Positions 7,989 to 14,722 of a DNA stretch of 23,033 nucleotides are shown here, piece after piece. The notes under the pieces were generated by a model. It was not told the origin of the DNA. It saw only the letters and a list, made by a program, of their open reading frames with translations, and searched no databases. Origin of the DNA: an uncultured Frankineae bacterium (lineage in GTDB: Bacteria > Actinomycetota > Actinomycetes > Mycobacteriales > SCTD01); NCBI GenBank assembly GCA_902805805.1, contig CADCUE010000272.1, forward strand, positions 1 through 23,033, given 5' to 3'. Both the position numbers and the translations under genes were made by a program. How positions within the stretch are numbered: the first letter of the stretch is position 1; every line of letters begins with the position of its first letter.

Positions 7989-8771
7989 TCAGGCTCCGAG
8001 CTGCCCGCGCGAGCGCAGACCCGGCTGCCCGAGGTCGGCGCGCTGACCGTCGGCCTGCCCGGCGGCGTGCGCTCCTCCGCTGATCTGCGTGCGACCGGAC
8101 CACGGCCCCCGCCACGAGCCGCGCGCCGAGGAGCTGGCCGCGTAGAAGTCCTGCACCCGCCGGGCCTTGTCGCGCAGGACGAGCGCGGCCGACGGCTCGC
8201 CGGTGGGGACGGGGGCGCTCTCCACGGCCCGCGCCCGAGCGGCCTGCAGGCGCTCGCCGACCGCGAGCACCCACCCGTCGTAGAACGACAGCCGCCACGT
8301 CTGGGCGGCCGTGCCGGCGACGCGGTGCTCACCGCGGTCGAGTCGCCGCTGGGAGGCTGCGGTCATCTGGACGGCGAGCGACGCCCACAACCGCTCCACG
8401 ACCTCCAGGTCGGCGCGGTGCCCGAAGCCGAGGACGTAGGTGCTGTCGTGCGCGACGTTGACCAGCACGTCGTTGGAGCGCGCCACCACCGAGTAGAGCA
8501 GCACCCGGTGGCGGTTGCCGCGCTTGCCGCGCGCGCCGATGTCGACCCGCTCCTGCACGAGCGGCTCGGCGCCGCCGCGGGCCGCGCGGTCGCGCTGCCG
8601 GGCACGGGCGAGCTCGAGGTCGACGGCGTGCTCGGTCGCGAGCTGCTGCGCCCGCTCGACGAAGGCCGCGGACTCGTGCTCGTTGTCGGTGCCCTCGGCC
8701 TGGGCGAGCAGCTTGCCGATCCGGTCGACCAGGCGGTCGCCGTCCGGCGCCGCCGCTCCGCGGACCGTCAC
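7989..8771 (-). CDS. DUF2786 domain protein (Rv0184-like)
   Basis: A 260-residue protein of unknown function. The DUF2786 domain is at about 13-52: R-I-G-K-L-L-A-Q-A-E-G-T followed by E-S-A-A-F-V-E-R-A-Q-Q-L-A-T-E-H. A second conserved part near 85-180 contains H-R-V-L-L-Y-S-V-V-A and S-F-Y-D-G-W-V-L-A-V-G-E-R-L. The last 40 residues are Gly/Arg/Gln-rich and look disordered. No catalytic motif is recognised. GTG start overlaps the stop of the upstream HExxH gene (GTGA). The same pair of families is adjacent in Mycobacterium tuberculosis (Rv0184-Rv0185, from memory), so the partnership is conserved, though the function is not known. Confidence 0.85.
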   Translation of the reverse strand: MTVRGAAAPDGDRLVDRIGKLLAQAEGTDNEHESAAFVERAQQLATEHAVDLELARARQRDRAARGGAEPLVQERVDIGARGKRGNRHRVLLYSVVARSNDVLVNVAHDSTYVLGFGHRADLEVVERLWASLAVQMTAASQRRLDRGEHRVAGTAAQTWRLSFYDGWVLAVGERLQAARARAVESAPVPTGEPSAALVLRDKARRVQDFYAASSSARGSWRGPWSGRTQISGGAHAAGQADGQRADLGQPGLRSRGQLGA

Positions 8772-9286
8772 AGGTGCCCCACTTCCACGGCGAGCCCGCC
8801 GTACTCGACGCGCAGGGCGAAGGCCGCCTCTGCCCCCAGGGCTGCTCCGACCAGCAGCAGGACGATCGCCGGGAAGGGCGCGCGGTGGCCGGCGCAGCGC
8901 CCGGTCGTCTGCCCGACGTGGTGCGCCAGCTCGTGCAGCAGGACCGTCTCGCGCAGGCCCCACGGCTCGCCGTGGGCAGGCACGGGCAGGGCGATCGTGC
9001 CCGGAGGCTCCCAGTGGGCGGCGCGCTGACCGCGGCGGGTGCGCAGCAGCGGCGGGGGCACCGGGCCGACGGCGTCGACGACCTCGGGCAGCCCCAGGAC
9101 CTGCGCGGCATGGGTCGCTGCGGCCGCGACCGACCCGAGGCGGCGCTCGGCCGGCAGCAGGACGCTGCTGCCCGCCACCGTGGCGCGGGGCGCGCCGCGG
9201 CGGGCGGCGTCCAGGCGGTCGGCCCAGGCGTCCTCGGCGCGGTAGACCCGGGAGCGCTGGGCGTCGCGGGCTGCTGCGGTGGCCAC
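8768..9286 (-). CDS. Putative zinc metallohydrolase, TIGR04338 family (Rv0185-like)
   Basis: A 172-residue protein with a zinc-protease signature, H-E-L-A-H at 118-122, inside L-L-H-E-L-A-H-H-V-G. A histidine at 134 (A-G-H-R-A-P-F) is a candidate third ligand. The short length and the motif match the TIGR04338 putative metallohydrolase family typified by Rv0185. A hydrophobic stretch lies at about 138-158, but no signal peptide is seen. GTG at 9286 is chosen because a -10 box lies eight bases before it, suggesting a leaderless message, and because upstream sequence is unlike coding sequence of the family. It is first in an operon with DUF2786, alkA and ogt. The substrate is unknown. Confidence 0.86.
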   Translation of the reverse strand: MATAAARDAQRSRVYRAEDAWADRLDAARRGAPRATVAGSSVLLPAERRLGSVAAAATHAAQVLGLPEVVDAVGPVPPPLLRTRRGQRAAHWEPPGTIALPVPAHGEPWGLRETVLLHELAHHVGQTTGRCAGHRAPFPAIVLLLVGAALGAEAAFALRVEYGGLAVEVGHL

Positions 9287-9294
9287 GGACGAGG

Positions 9295-9300
9295 ACGCTA
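9295..9300 (-). promoter_or_regulatory. -10 box of leaderless promoter for the HExxH-DUF2786-alkA-ogt operon
   Basis: TAGCGT on the minus strand (TANNNT consensus) is separated by eight bases from the GTG at 9286. In actinobacteria this geometry usually places the transcription start at or next to the start codon. No clear -35 is seen. Confidence 0.45.
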
Positions 9301-9433
9301 GGCGACACCTGCGACGTCCGGCCGCAGGACGGGACCGCCTGTGGACGGCCGGCGGCGAGGAGCGCGGAAGCCGACCGGCGGCCGCCCCGTCCGTCGGCGC
9401 ACGTCGGAGGAGCCGCGAGGTCGTCCTCGTCAC
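9301..9433. other. Intergenic stretch without recognised features
   Basis: Between the leaderless -10 box of the metallohydrolase operon and the CRP-like site I see no convincing gene, RNA or repeat. It probably contains upstream promoter elements for both directions. Confidence 0.4.
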
Positions 9434-9453
9434 AACGTGACGATCATCACGTT
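9434..9453. promoter_or_regulatory. CRP-like palindrome AACGTGA-N6-TCACGTT
   Basis: A 20-base inverted repeat with arms AACGTGA (9434-9440) and TCACGTT (9447-9453) around a 6-base centre, so the core is GTGA-N6-TCAC. The arms are fully complementary over seven bases. It lies about 100 bases before the c-di-AMP riboswitch and 260 bases before the NlpC/P60 start, in the expected promoter region. CRP-family control of peptidoglycan hydrolase and resuscitation-factor genes is known in actinobacteria. Confidence 0.6.
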
Positions 9454-9549
9454 TCCCGGCGGGGGGCGGTGTTCGTGGTCATCGATCTGTCATGCAAGAT
9501 GGACGGACATCAGCGCCTGACCGGTCGCCGAATCCCGCCCACGGTCAGC

Positions 9550-9703
9550 ACGGCGCCCCTACTCACCATCCCGGGCGGGAGCGGGGGACCCAGGTCTTCT
9601 CGGTCAGCAGCGATGCCGACCTCGGGGCGAAGCGCACCTCTGGTGCGCCGGGCACTCTCATGCCCGAGCCCGACAGCTCACCTCGCAGGCGTGTGAGAGG
9701 GCT
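9550..9703 (+). ncRNA. c-di-AMP riboswitch (ydaO/yuaA type)
   Basis: The conserved core elements of the ydaO class occur in order: GCGGGGGACCCA (9581-9592), TCGGGGCGAAGC (9622-9633) and CGACAGCTCACCTCGCAGGC (9671-9690 region), then GTGAGAGGG. Stems that I can pair by eye: P1 CGCC 9554-9557 with GGCG 9688-9691; hairpin TCCC 9569-9572 with GGGA 9577-9580; AGGTC 9592-9596 with GACCT 9618-9622; GCGCACC 9632-9638 with GGTGCGC 9642-9648; CGGGCA 9649-9654 with TGCCCG 9661-9666; AGCCC 9667-9671 with GGGCT 9699-9703. It sits directly before a cell-wall hydrolase gene, a classic actinobacterial location for this class. No terminator follows, and the likely ribosome site (AGAGGG, 9696-9701) abuts P1 and lies in the AGCCC/GGGCT pairing. 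Confidence 0.92.
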
Positions 9704-9712
9704 TCTTCCCGC

Positions 9713-10534
9713 ATGCGCGCATCCTCCCGTGCCCGGCACGCCAAGCCGTCGGCCGTCCGCACCAGCTTCCGCACCGGCGTCACCGCCGCCGTCCTCCCGC
9801 TGGCCCTCGCCGTCCCCGCGCTGGCGACCACCGCGGTCGCGGCCCCGTCCGCCGCCGCAGCCGTCCGGGCGCCGGTCTACCTCGGCATCGAGGGGCCCAG
9901 TCGGACGGTGACCGCCGGGCGGCACGCCGTCCGGGTCCGGCTGACCGACCGCGGCGCTCCCGTCGCGGGTGCCGCCGTGCGCTTCGAGCGGGCCACCGCC
10001 CGGGGCTGGCTGAGCGCCGGCACGGTGCGGACCGACCGGCAGGGCTACTCGATGGGCGCGCTGCCCTTCAGCGCCACCATCCGCCTGCGCGCCGTGTCAC
10101 CGCGCCGGGCCGTGAGCCGCGAGATGCTCGTCTCGGTGTCTCGGCCCGCGGCCTCCCGGACGCGCGCCGCCGCCCCCGCGCGGCTGGCGACGGCGGGCGG
10201 CTTCCGCGCCGCTGCGCTGCGCGTCGCACTCGCCCAGGTCGGCAAGCCCTACCGCTACGGCTCCACCGGACCGTCGAGCTTCGACTGCTCGGGTCTGGTC
10301 AACTACGCCTTCCGCTCCGTCGGCCGGTCCGTGCCGCGCACCAGCAGCCAGCTGCGCGCCTGGACCATCCCGGTCAGCCGGGCGGCGGCGCAGCCGGGCG
10401 ACCTGGTCTTCAGCCCCGGCCACGTCGGCATCTACGTCCGGCCGGGTGTGATGGTCGACTCGCCCAACAGCGGCGGCCGCGTGTCGGTGCGGGCCATCTA
10501 CGCCCGCAACTACACCGTGGGGCGCGTCCGCTAG
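9713..10534 (+). CDS. Secreted NlpC/P60 family peptidoglycan endopeptidase
   Basis: A 273-residue exported cell-wall hydrolase. The signal peptide has an Arg/Lys-rich n-region (to about 20), a hydrophobic core (23-45) and Ala-rich cleavage site near 44-50. Residues about 52-143 look like a beta-sandwich domain with Ig-like character (P-V-A-G-A-A-V-R-F pattern). The C-terminal NlpC/P60 domain (about 165-273) has the catalytic Cys192 in S-F-D-C-S-G-L-V and His237 in G-H-V-G-I-Y-V; the third polar residue lies in the V-D-S-P-N stretch (249-252). It should cleave peptide stems of peptidoglycan during growth or division. Expression is likely controlled by the c-di-AMP riboswitch in its leader and a CRP-like site upstream. 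The stop codon shares the bases CTAG with the convergent VOC gene. Confidence 0.94.
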   Translation: MRASSRARHAKPSAVRTSFRTGVTAAVLPLALAVPALATTAVAAPSAAAAVRAPVYLGIEGPSRTVTAGRHAVRVRLTDRGAPVAGAAVRFERATARGWLSAGTVRTDRQGYSMGALPFSATIRLRAVSPRRAVSREMLVSVSRPAASRTRAAAPARLATAGGFRAAALRVALAQVGKPYRYGSTGPSSFDCSGLVNYAFRSVGRSVPRTSSQLRAWTIPVSRAAAQPGDLVFSPGHVGIYVRPGVMVDSPNSGGRVSVRAIYARNYTVGRVR

Positions 10535-10911
10535 ACCGGCGCGACGCGTCGGCGCAGCAGGCAGAACTCGTTGCCCTCCGGGTCGGCGAGCACGTGCCAG
10601 GACTGCTCGCCGCTCTGGCCGACGTCGGCCCGGCGCGCGCCGAGCTCGAGCAGCCGCTCGAGCTCGGCGTCCTGCTCGCGGTCGGTGGCGTTGACGTCCA
10701 GGTGCAGCGGCAGCTTGCCCCGGCGCGGGTCGGCCGACCGGTTGAACACCAGCGTCGGGACGGCCCCGCCCGGACCGGACGGCGGACCGATCTCGATGCT
10801 GTCGTCGGTGTCCCGATCGAGCTCGACCCAGTCGAGCACCCGGCACCACCAGCGGGACAGCGAGACGGGGTCGTGGCAGTCGAGGACGAGCTCGGTGATG
10901 CGGCAGGCCAT
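10531..10911 (-). CDS. VOC superfamily (glyoxalase-like) protein
   Basis: A 126-residue vicinal-oxygen-chelate fold protein. The opening ITELVLDCHDPVSLSRWWCRVLDW is the typical beta-alpha start of the actinobacterial glyoxalase-like group with the D-P...L..W/F-Y pattern. Later elements are K-L-P-L-H-L-D-V (66-73) and the terminal L-A-D-P-E-G-N-E-F-C-L-L (109-120). His70 and Glu117 are in the positions usual for metal ligands. The family includes glyoxalases, dioxygenases and antibiotic-binding proteins, and many members have no known substrate; nothing in the neighbourhood decides the function here. It ends head-on with the NlpC/P60 gene. Confidence 0.9.
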   Translation of the reverse strand: MACRITELVLDCHDPVSLSRWWCRVLDWVELDRDTDDSIEIGPPSGPGGAVPTLVFNRSADPRRGKLPLHLDVNATDREQDAELERLLELGARRADVGQSGEQSWHVLADPEGNEFCLLRRRVAPV

Positions 10912-10933
10912 GGGCGGACCGTACGCCGCCGGC

Positions 10934-11107
10934 TCAGACCCGGCTGGTGCCGCAGTCGGTGCAGCGCCGCCGCCGGCCGGGGTTGGGGTGCGTGCAGTTG
11001 TCGCACCGCCAGTCGGGGCGGGGGGCCGCAGCGGGGCGGGGCGGCCGATCGCGCCGGCTCTGCGTCGAGGTGACCGGTGTCAGCACAGCAGTGGGCGGAG
11101 GTGTCAT
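10934..11107 (-). CDS. Small protein with RanBP2-type zinc finger
   Basis: A 57-residue protein. Its last 25 residues follow the RanBP2 zinc-finger consensus exactly: W-x-C-x2-C-x3-N-x6-C-x2-C (Trp33, Cys35, Cys38, Asn42, Cys49, Cys52), with a run of four arginines before the third cysteine. The first 30 residues are Pro/Thr/Arg-rich and probably disordered. The ATG has a strong ribosome site GGAAGGA seven bases upstream, which supports it being translated. In eukaryotes this finger binds ubiquitin or single-stranded RNA; the conserved Asn and the arginines would suit nucleic-acid or protein binding, but the bacterial role is unknown. It is 22 bases upstream of, and on the same strand as, the VOC gene, so the two may be co-transcribed. 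Confidence 0.75.
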   Translation of the reverse strand: MTPPPTAVLTPVTSTQSRRDRPPRPAAAPRPDWRCDNCTHPNPGRRRRCTDCGTSRV

Positions 11108-11260
11108 GGCGGAGTCCTTCCGTGCAGGGACGGGACCAGGCTCGCAGCGCGAGATTGACGGCAGGTTGCGTCCAGAGGTCCGGTCCGTGACGGCGCAGCC
11201 GCCGGGCGGGGCGCCGAGGCCGCGCCGACGACGCGGTCTGCGGCGCCCCTCCGGCCGCGG

Positions 11261-12370
11261 GTGACCGGGGGAGCGGGTCCGTGGCGGGCCGCCGTCGTCG
11301 CGGACGGCCACGGCTTCGGCGGAGCGCAGGTCTACGCCCGCAGCCTGGTGCGGCACGCGCCCGCGGAGCTCGTCTGCGACGTCGTCACGACCGCCGAGCA
11401 CGCCGCCCGCCTGCGTCCGGCGGTCGAGGCGCGGGGTGGACGGGTCGTGGTCGTCCCGACGACGGTCGGCGCCGCGTCGGCGCCCGCGCTGCGGGAGGCC
11501 CTCGAGCGGCTCGGTCCCGACCTCGTGCAGGTCAACCTGGTCGACCCCACGAGCATGGTGGCGGCCCTGGAGGCCGCGGCGTCCGCGGCGCCGACCGTGG
11601 CCACCCTGCACATGCGCGGTGAGGTCCCGGCGTCCGACCTGCCGCAGGTCCGGGCGGCGTACGCCGGCCTGCGGCACGTGGTGGCCGTCTCCCGGGAGTT
11701 CGCCGACCTCGCGCGCGAGGTCCTGCACGTGCCGCGCCCCACCCACGTCCTCAACGGCGTCGACCCGGTGGAGCGGGTGCGCCCGGCCGGCGGGCCGGTG
11801 CCGGTCGTCGCGGCGCTCGGCCGCCTCACCCAGCAGAAGGGCTTCGACGTCCTGCTCGACGCCGTGCGGCTGCTGGTGGACGACGGCGTGCCACTGCAGG
11901 TGCTGCTCGGCGGGGAGGGCCGCGAGCGCGAGCGGCTCGAGCAGCGGGCGATCGGCCTGCCGGTGTCCTTCACCGGCTTCGCCACCGACCCGCGGGAGCT
12001 GTTCGCGCGCGCCGACGTCTTCGCGCTGCCCTCGCGCGTCGAGGCGCTGCCGCTGGTCCTGGTCGAGGCCGTGTCGGCCGGTCTGCCGGCCGTCGCGACG
12101 GACGTGGGCGACGTCCGCGAGGCGCTCGACGGCGTGGTCGTCGTGGTGCCGCCGGAGGACCCGGGCGCGCTGGCGCAGGCGCTGCGCCGACTGCTGGCCG
12201 ACCCGGCCGACCGGGACCGCCGGGGGTCGGCCGGAGCGGCGCTGGCGCGGGACCGGCTCACGGCCCGCCGGATGGCCCTCGAGGCGTGGCAGGTCTTCCT
12301 GCCCGCGGCCGGCCTTCTGGAGCCGAGCCGGCCAGGCGCAGGGCCTCGGCCAGGACCCGCCCCGCGCTGA
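11261..12370 (+). CDS. GT4 family glycosyltransferase
   Basis: A 369-residue GT-B glycosyltransferase. The N-terminal acceptor domain has the glycine-rich loop G-H-G-F-G-G-A-Q-V-Y (16-25). The C-terminal donor domain has G-R-L-T-Q-Q-K-G-F (187-195), supplying the Arg and Lys that hold the nucleotide-sugar diphosphate, and the E-x7-E motif with Glu261 and Glu269 (EALPLVLVE). The enzyme should add a sugar from a nucleotide-sugar donor with retention. There is no signal peptide, so it acts at the cytoplasmic face. GTG at 11261 is used; no good ribosome site is seen. The last 113 bases overlap the convergent GT9 gene, and the C-terminal tail is Pro/Gly/Arg-rich. It opens a glycosyltransferase/ATP-grasp cluster. 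Confidence 0.9.
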   Translation: MTGGAGPWRAAVVADGHGFGGAQVYARSLVRHAPAELVCDVVTTAEHAARLRPAVEARGGRVVVVPTTVGAASAPALREALERLGPDLVQVNLVDPTSMVAALEAAASAAPTVATLHMRGEVPASDLPQVRAAYAGLRHVVAVSREFADLAREVLHVPRPTHVLNGVDPVERVRPAGGPVPVVAALGRLTQQKGFDVLLDAVRLLVDDGVPLQVLLGGEGRERERLEQRAIGLPVSFTGFATDPRELFARADVFALPSRVEALPLVLVEAVSAGLPAVATDVGDVREALDGVVVVVPPEDPGALAQALRRLLADPADRDRRGSAGAALARDRLTARRMALEAWQVFLPAAGLLEPSRPGAGPRPGPAPR

Positions 12371-13394
12371 TGCGCAGCGCGCACCGGTGGTCGATGGGGC
12401 ACGCCAGGTGCGGGCACGGGTTGCAGCCGACGTCCTCGCGGACGACGGTCTGCAGGTGCGCCGGGTGCCGCCAGCGCACCGGGTCGCCGGACAGGAACAG
12501 CGTCACGACGCGCCCGCCCACCGCGGCGGACAGGTGCGCCGTGCCGGTGTCGTTGGCGACGACGACGGCCGCGTCGCGCAGCAGGACCGCGTACGCCCCG
12601 AGCGAGGTGCGGCCGGTCAGGTCGACGACGGGAGCGCGGCAGGCGGCGACCACCGCCCGGGTGGTCGCCGCCTCGCCCGGCACGCCGCCGACCGCCACGG
12701 CCAGTCCCGCGTCGGCCAGCCCGTCGGCGACCTCGGCGAAGCGCTCCACCGGCCAGCGCCGGCTGGCGGAGGTCGCGCCCGGGTGCAGGACGGCGTACGC
12801 ACCGGCTGTCAGCCCCGGTGCGCGCGCCGCCTGCTCGTCTTCCGCGGTGAGCGGCCACTCGAGCCCGCGCGGTGCACCGGCCGGCAGTCCCAGGTGCTCG
12901 AGCAGCACCAGGTGGCGGTCGACCTCGTGCCGGGCCGCGGGATAGGGCAGGTGCAGGGCAGGGTCCAGCCCGGTCGCCCCCGTCGGGGCGAAGCCGCCGA
13001 CCCGCCGGGCACCCGTGGCCGCCGTGACCGCGTTCGCCGCCGGGTTGTCGCCGTAGGCCTGCACCGCGAGGTCCCAGCGCCGCTCGACCATCGCCGCGGA
13101 CCACTGCGGCAGGGTCCCGTCGGGGGTCCGCTCGGGGATGCCGGGCGCGCCCGGGAAGGGCACCAGCTCGTCCACCCACGTGGCCATCCGGGCCACCACT
13201 CCGGACATCTCGGGCCAGGTCGCCAGGGCGACGTGCAGGTCCGGCCGGGCGGCGCGCAGGGCCCGCACGGCCGGCACGGTGCACAGCAGGTCTCCGAGAC
13301 CGACGCGCAGCCGGACGAGCAGGACGCTGCGCACCGAGGGGTCGAGCAGCGGCGCGAGGGGCACAGGCCCGTCCTGGTGGCGAGGCGGCTGCAT
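12258..13394 (-). CDS. GT9 family (ADP-heptose:LPS heptosyltransferase-like) glycosyltransferase
   Basis: A 378-residue GT-B enzyme of family GT9. The N-terminal Rossmann domain has V-R-L-R-V-G-L-G-D-L-L (27-37), with the Gly-Asp of the active-site loop. The donor domain has L-H-P-G-A (203-207) and the family signature N-D-T-G-T-A-H (281-287). A cysteine cluster C-x2-C-x4-C-x5-C (324, 327, 332, 338) resembles that in WaaF-like enzymes. Gram-positive GT9 enzymes build cell-surface or secondary-metabolite glycans; no LPS is expected here. The chosen ATG is at 13394; a GTG at 13433 is possible but would run into the divergent gene. Starts of the two genes are 56 bases apart. The tail after about 355 is Pro/Gly/Arg-rich and overlaps the GT4 gene. 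Confidence 0.9.
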   Translation of the reverse strand: MQPPRHQDGPVPLAPLLDPSVRSVLLVRLRVGLGDLLCTVPAVRALRAARPDLHVALATWPEMSGVVARMATWVDELVPFPGAPGIPERTPDGTLPQWSAAMVERRWDLAVQAYGDNPAANAVTAATGARRVGGFAPTGATGLDPALHLPYPAARHEVDRHLVLLEHLGLPAGAPRGLEWPLTAEDEQAARAPGLTAGAYAVLHPGATSASRRWPVERFAEVADGLADAGLAVAVGGVPGEAATTRAVVAACRAPVVDLTGRTSLGAYAVLLRDAAVVVANDTGTAHLSAAVGGRVVTLFLSGDPVRWRHPAHLQTVVREDVGCNPCPHLACPIDHRCALRISAGRVLAEALRLAGSAPEGRPRAGRPATPRGPSGGP

Positions 13395-13450
13395 CGGCGA
13401 AGTCTGCCCCCAGCGGTCAGGATGTGAGCCCACCCCGAGAGAGGTCGCCC

Positions 13451-14722
13451 GTGAACGCCGTCCCGAGCCCTGCCCTCGCTCGCGCGACTCCGATCCCGAC
13501 TGCGACTCCTGTCCCGTCCCCGGCCGGCGCCCCGTCGACCGGCCCGCTGGTCTCCGGCACGGTGCTGCGGCTGTGCTCGGTGTTCGAGCCGCCGCCGGAC
13601 GCCCTGCGGCGCCCCGACGCCGCGGCGTACGACCCGATCGGCGGCATGCAGAACCACACCGCCGAGCTCACGCGCGGCCTGGACCGGCTGGGGGTGCGCC
13701 AGCAGGTCCTGACGTCCCGGTTGGGCGGAGCGCGGTCCTGCACCCGGATGGGCCGCTCGGCCACCGTCGCGCGGACCGGGCTGCCGGTGCGCGGCCTGCG
13801 ACAGCTGTGGGCGGCGGCGGCCGTGCCGCAGCTGGCCCGGCTGTCGGGCCTGGGGCTGGTGCACGCCCACCAGGGCGAGGACGTCGCGGTGCTGCCGCTC
13901 GCGGCCGCGGTGGCCCGGCGGGCGGACGTCCCGCTGGTGGTCACCGTGCACTGCAGCGTCACCCGCACGCTCGACCGCGGCCGTCGCCGGCCGCTGACCG
14001 TGCTCGGCCCGCCGGTCGAGCGCGCCGTCCTGCGCCGCGCCGACGCGGTGCTGGTCCTGACCGAGCTCGCGGCGCAGGCAGCGGTGGACGACGGCCTGGA
14101 CCCCGACCGGGTGCACGTCGTGCCGTCGGGCTTCTCCCCGGCGCTGTTCGCCGGGCCGCACGCCGACCCGACGCCGCACGTGCCGCACCCGCGGGTGCTG
14201 TTCGCCGGACGCCTCGCCGACCAGAAGCGTCCGCTGGACGCCGTCGCCGCGCACGCCCGGATGGCCGACGACGTGCAGCTCGTCGTGGTGGGCGACGGCC
14301 CGCTGCGCGCCGAGGTGCAGGCGGCGGTGGCGGCCTCGCCGGCCCGTGACCGGGTCCACCTGCTCGGCCTGGTCCCGCACGAGCAGGTCCCGGCCCACCT
14401 CGCGCACGCCGACGTCTTCGTGCTCCCGTCGCAGTACGAGGAGCTCGGCAGCGTGCTCGTCGAGGCGATGGCGAGCGGGCTCCCGGTGGTCGCCAACCGC
14501 ATCGGCGGCATCCCGGCGCTGGTCGAGGACGGGGTCACCGGCCGCCTGGTGGAGCGCGGCGACGTGGTGGGGCTGGCCGACGCGCTGAGCGCGGTGCTGA
14601 CCGACCGCCGCACGACGCGCCGCACGACCGAGACCGCGCGCGCCCGGGTCGACCGGGACTTCGCCTGGCCGGTGCTCGCCGAGCGGGTCTGCGACGTCTA
14701 CGTGGACGTGCAGCGGCGGTGA
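13451..14722 (+). CDS. GT4 family glycosyltransferase
   Basis: A 423-residue retaining glycosyltransferase. A Pro/Thr/Ala-rich, probably disordered leader (1-35) precedes the acceptor domain with P-I-G-G-M-Q-N-H-T (62-70) and V-H-A-H-Q-G-E-D (137-144). The donor domain shows F-A-G-R-L-A-D-Q-K-R (251-260), V-V-G-D-G-P-L (279-285) and E-x7-E with Glu330 and Glu338 in a Y-E-E-L-G-S-V-L-V-E-A-M-A-S-G-L-P-V-V-A block. The GTG at 13451 follows GAGAGAGG with six bases spacing; a GTG at 13424 in frame has no such site. The stop overlaps the next start (GTGA), making it the first gene of a four-gene operon with the GT2 fusion and two ATP-grasp genes. Confidence 0.92.
   Translation: MNAVPSPALARATPIPTATPVPSPAGAPSTGPLVSGTVLRLCSVFEPPPDALRRPDAAAYDPIGGMQNHTAELTRGLDRLGVRQQVLTSRLGGARSCTRMGRSATVARTGLPVRGLRQLWAAAAVPQLARLSGLGLVHAHQGEDVAVLPLAAAVARRADVPLVVTVHCSVTRTLDRGRRRPLTVLGPPVERAVLRRADAVLVLTELAAQAAVDDGLDPDRVHVVPSGFSPALFAGPHADPTPHVPHPRVLFAGRLADQKRPLDAVAAHARMADDVQLVVVGDGPLRAEVQAAVAASPARDRVHLLGLVPHEQVPAHLAHADVFVLPSQYEELGSVLVEAMASGLPVVANRIGGIPALVEDGVTGRLVERGDVVGLADALSAVLTDRRTTRRTTETARARVDRDFAWPVLAERVCDVYVDVQRR

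Noticed and set aside
7979..8332. A 118-residue N-terminal extension of AlkA, possibly an Ada-type domain
   Set aside because: It would overlap the DUF2786 gene, is low-complexity Arg/Pro/Ser-rich, and lacks the Ada cysteines and the AraC helix-turn-helix.
9287..9433. Extension of the HExxH gene to a start at 9433
   Set aside because: The extra 49 residues are Arg/Pro-rich and would cover the -10 box and abut the CRP-like palindrome; the GTG at 9286 gives the family's usual start.
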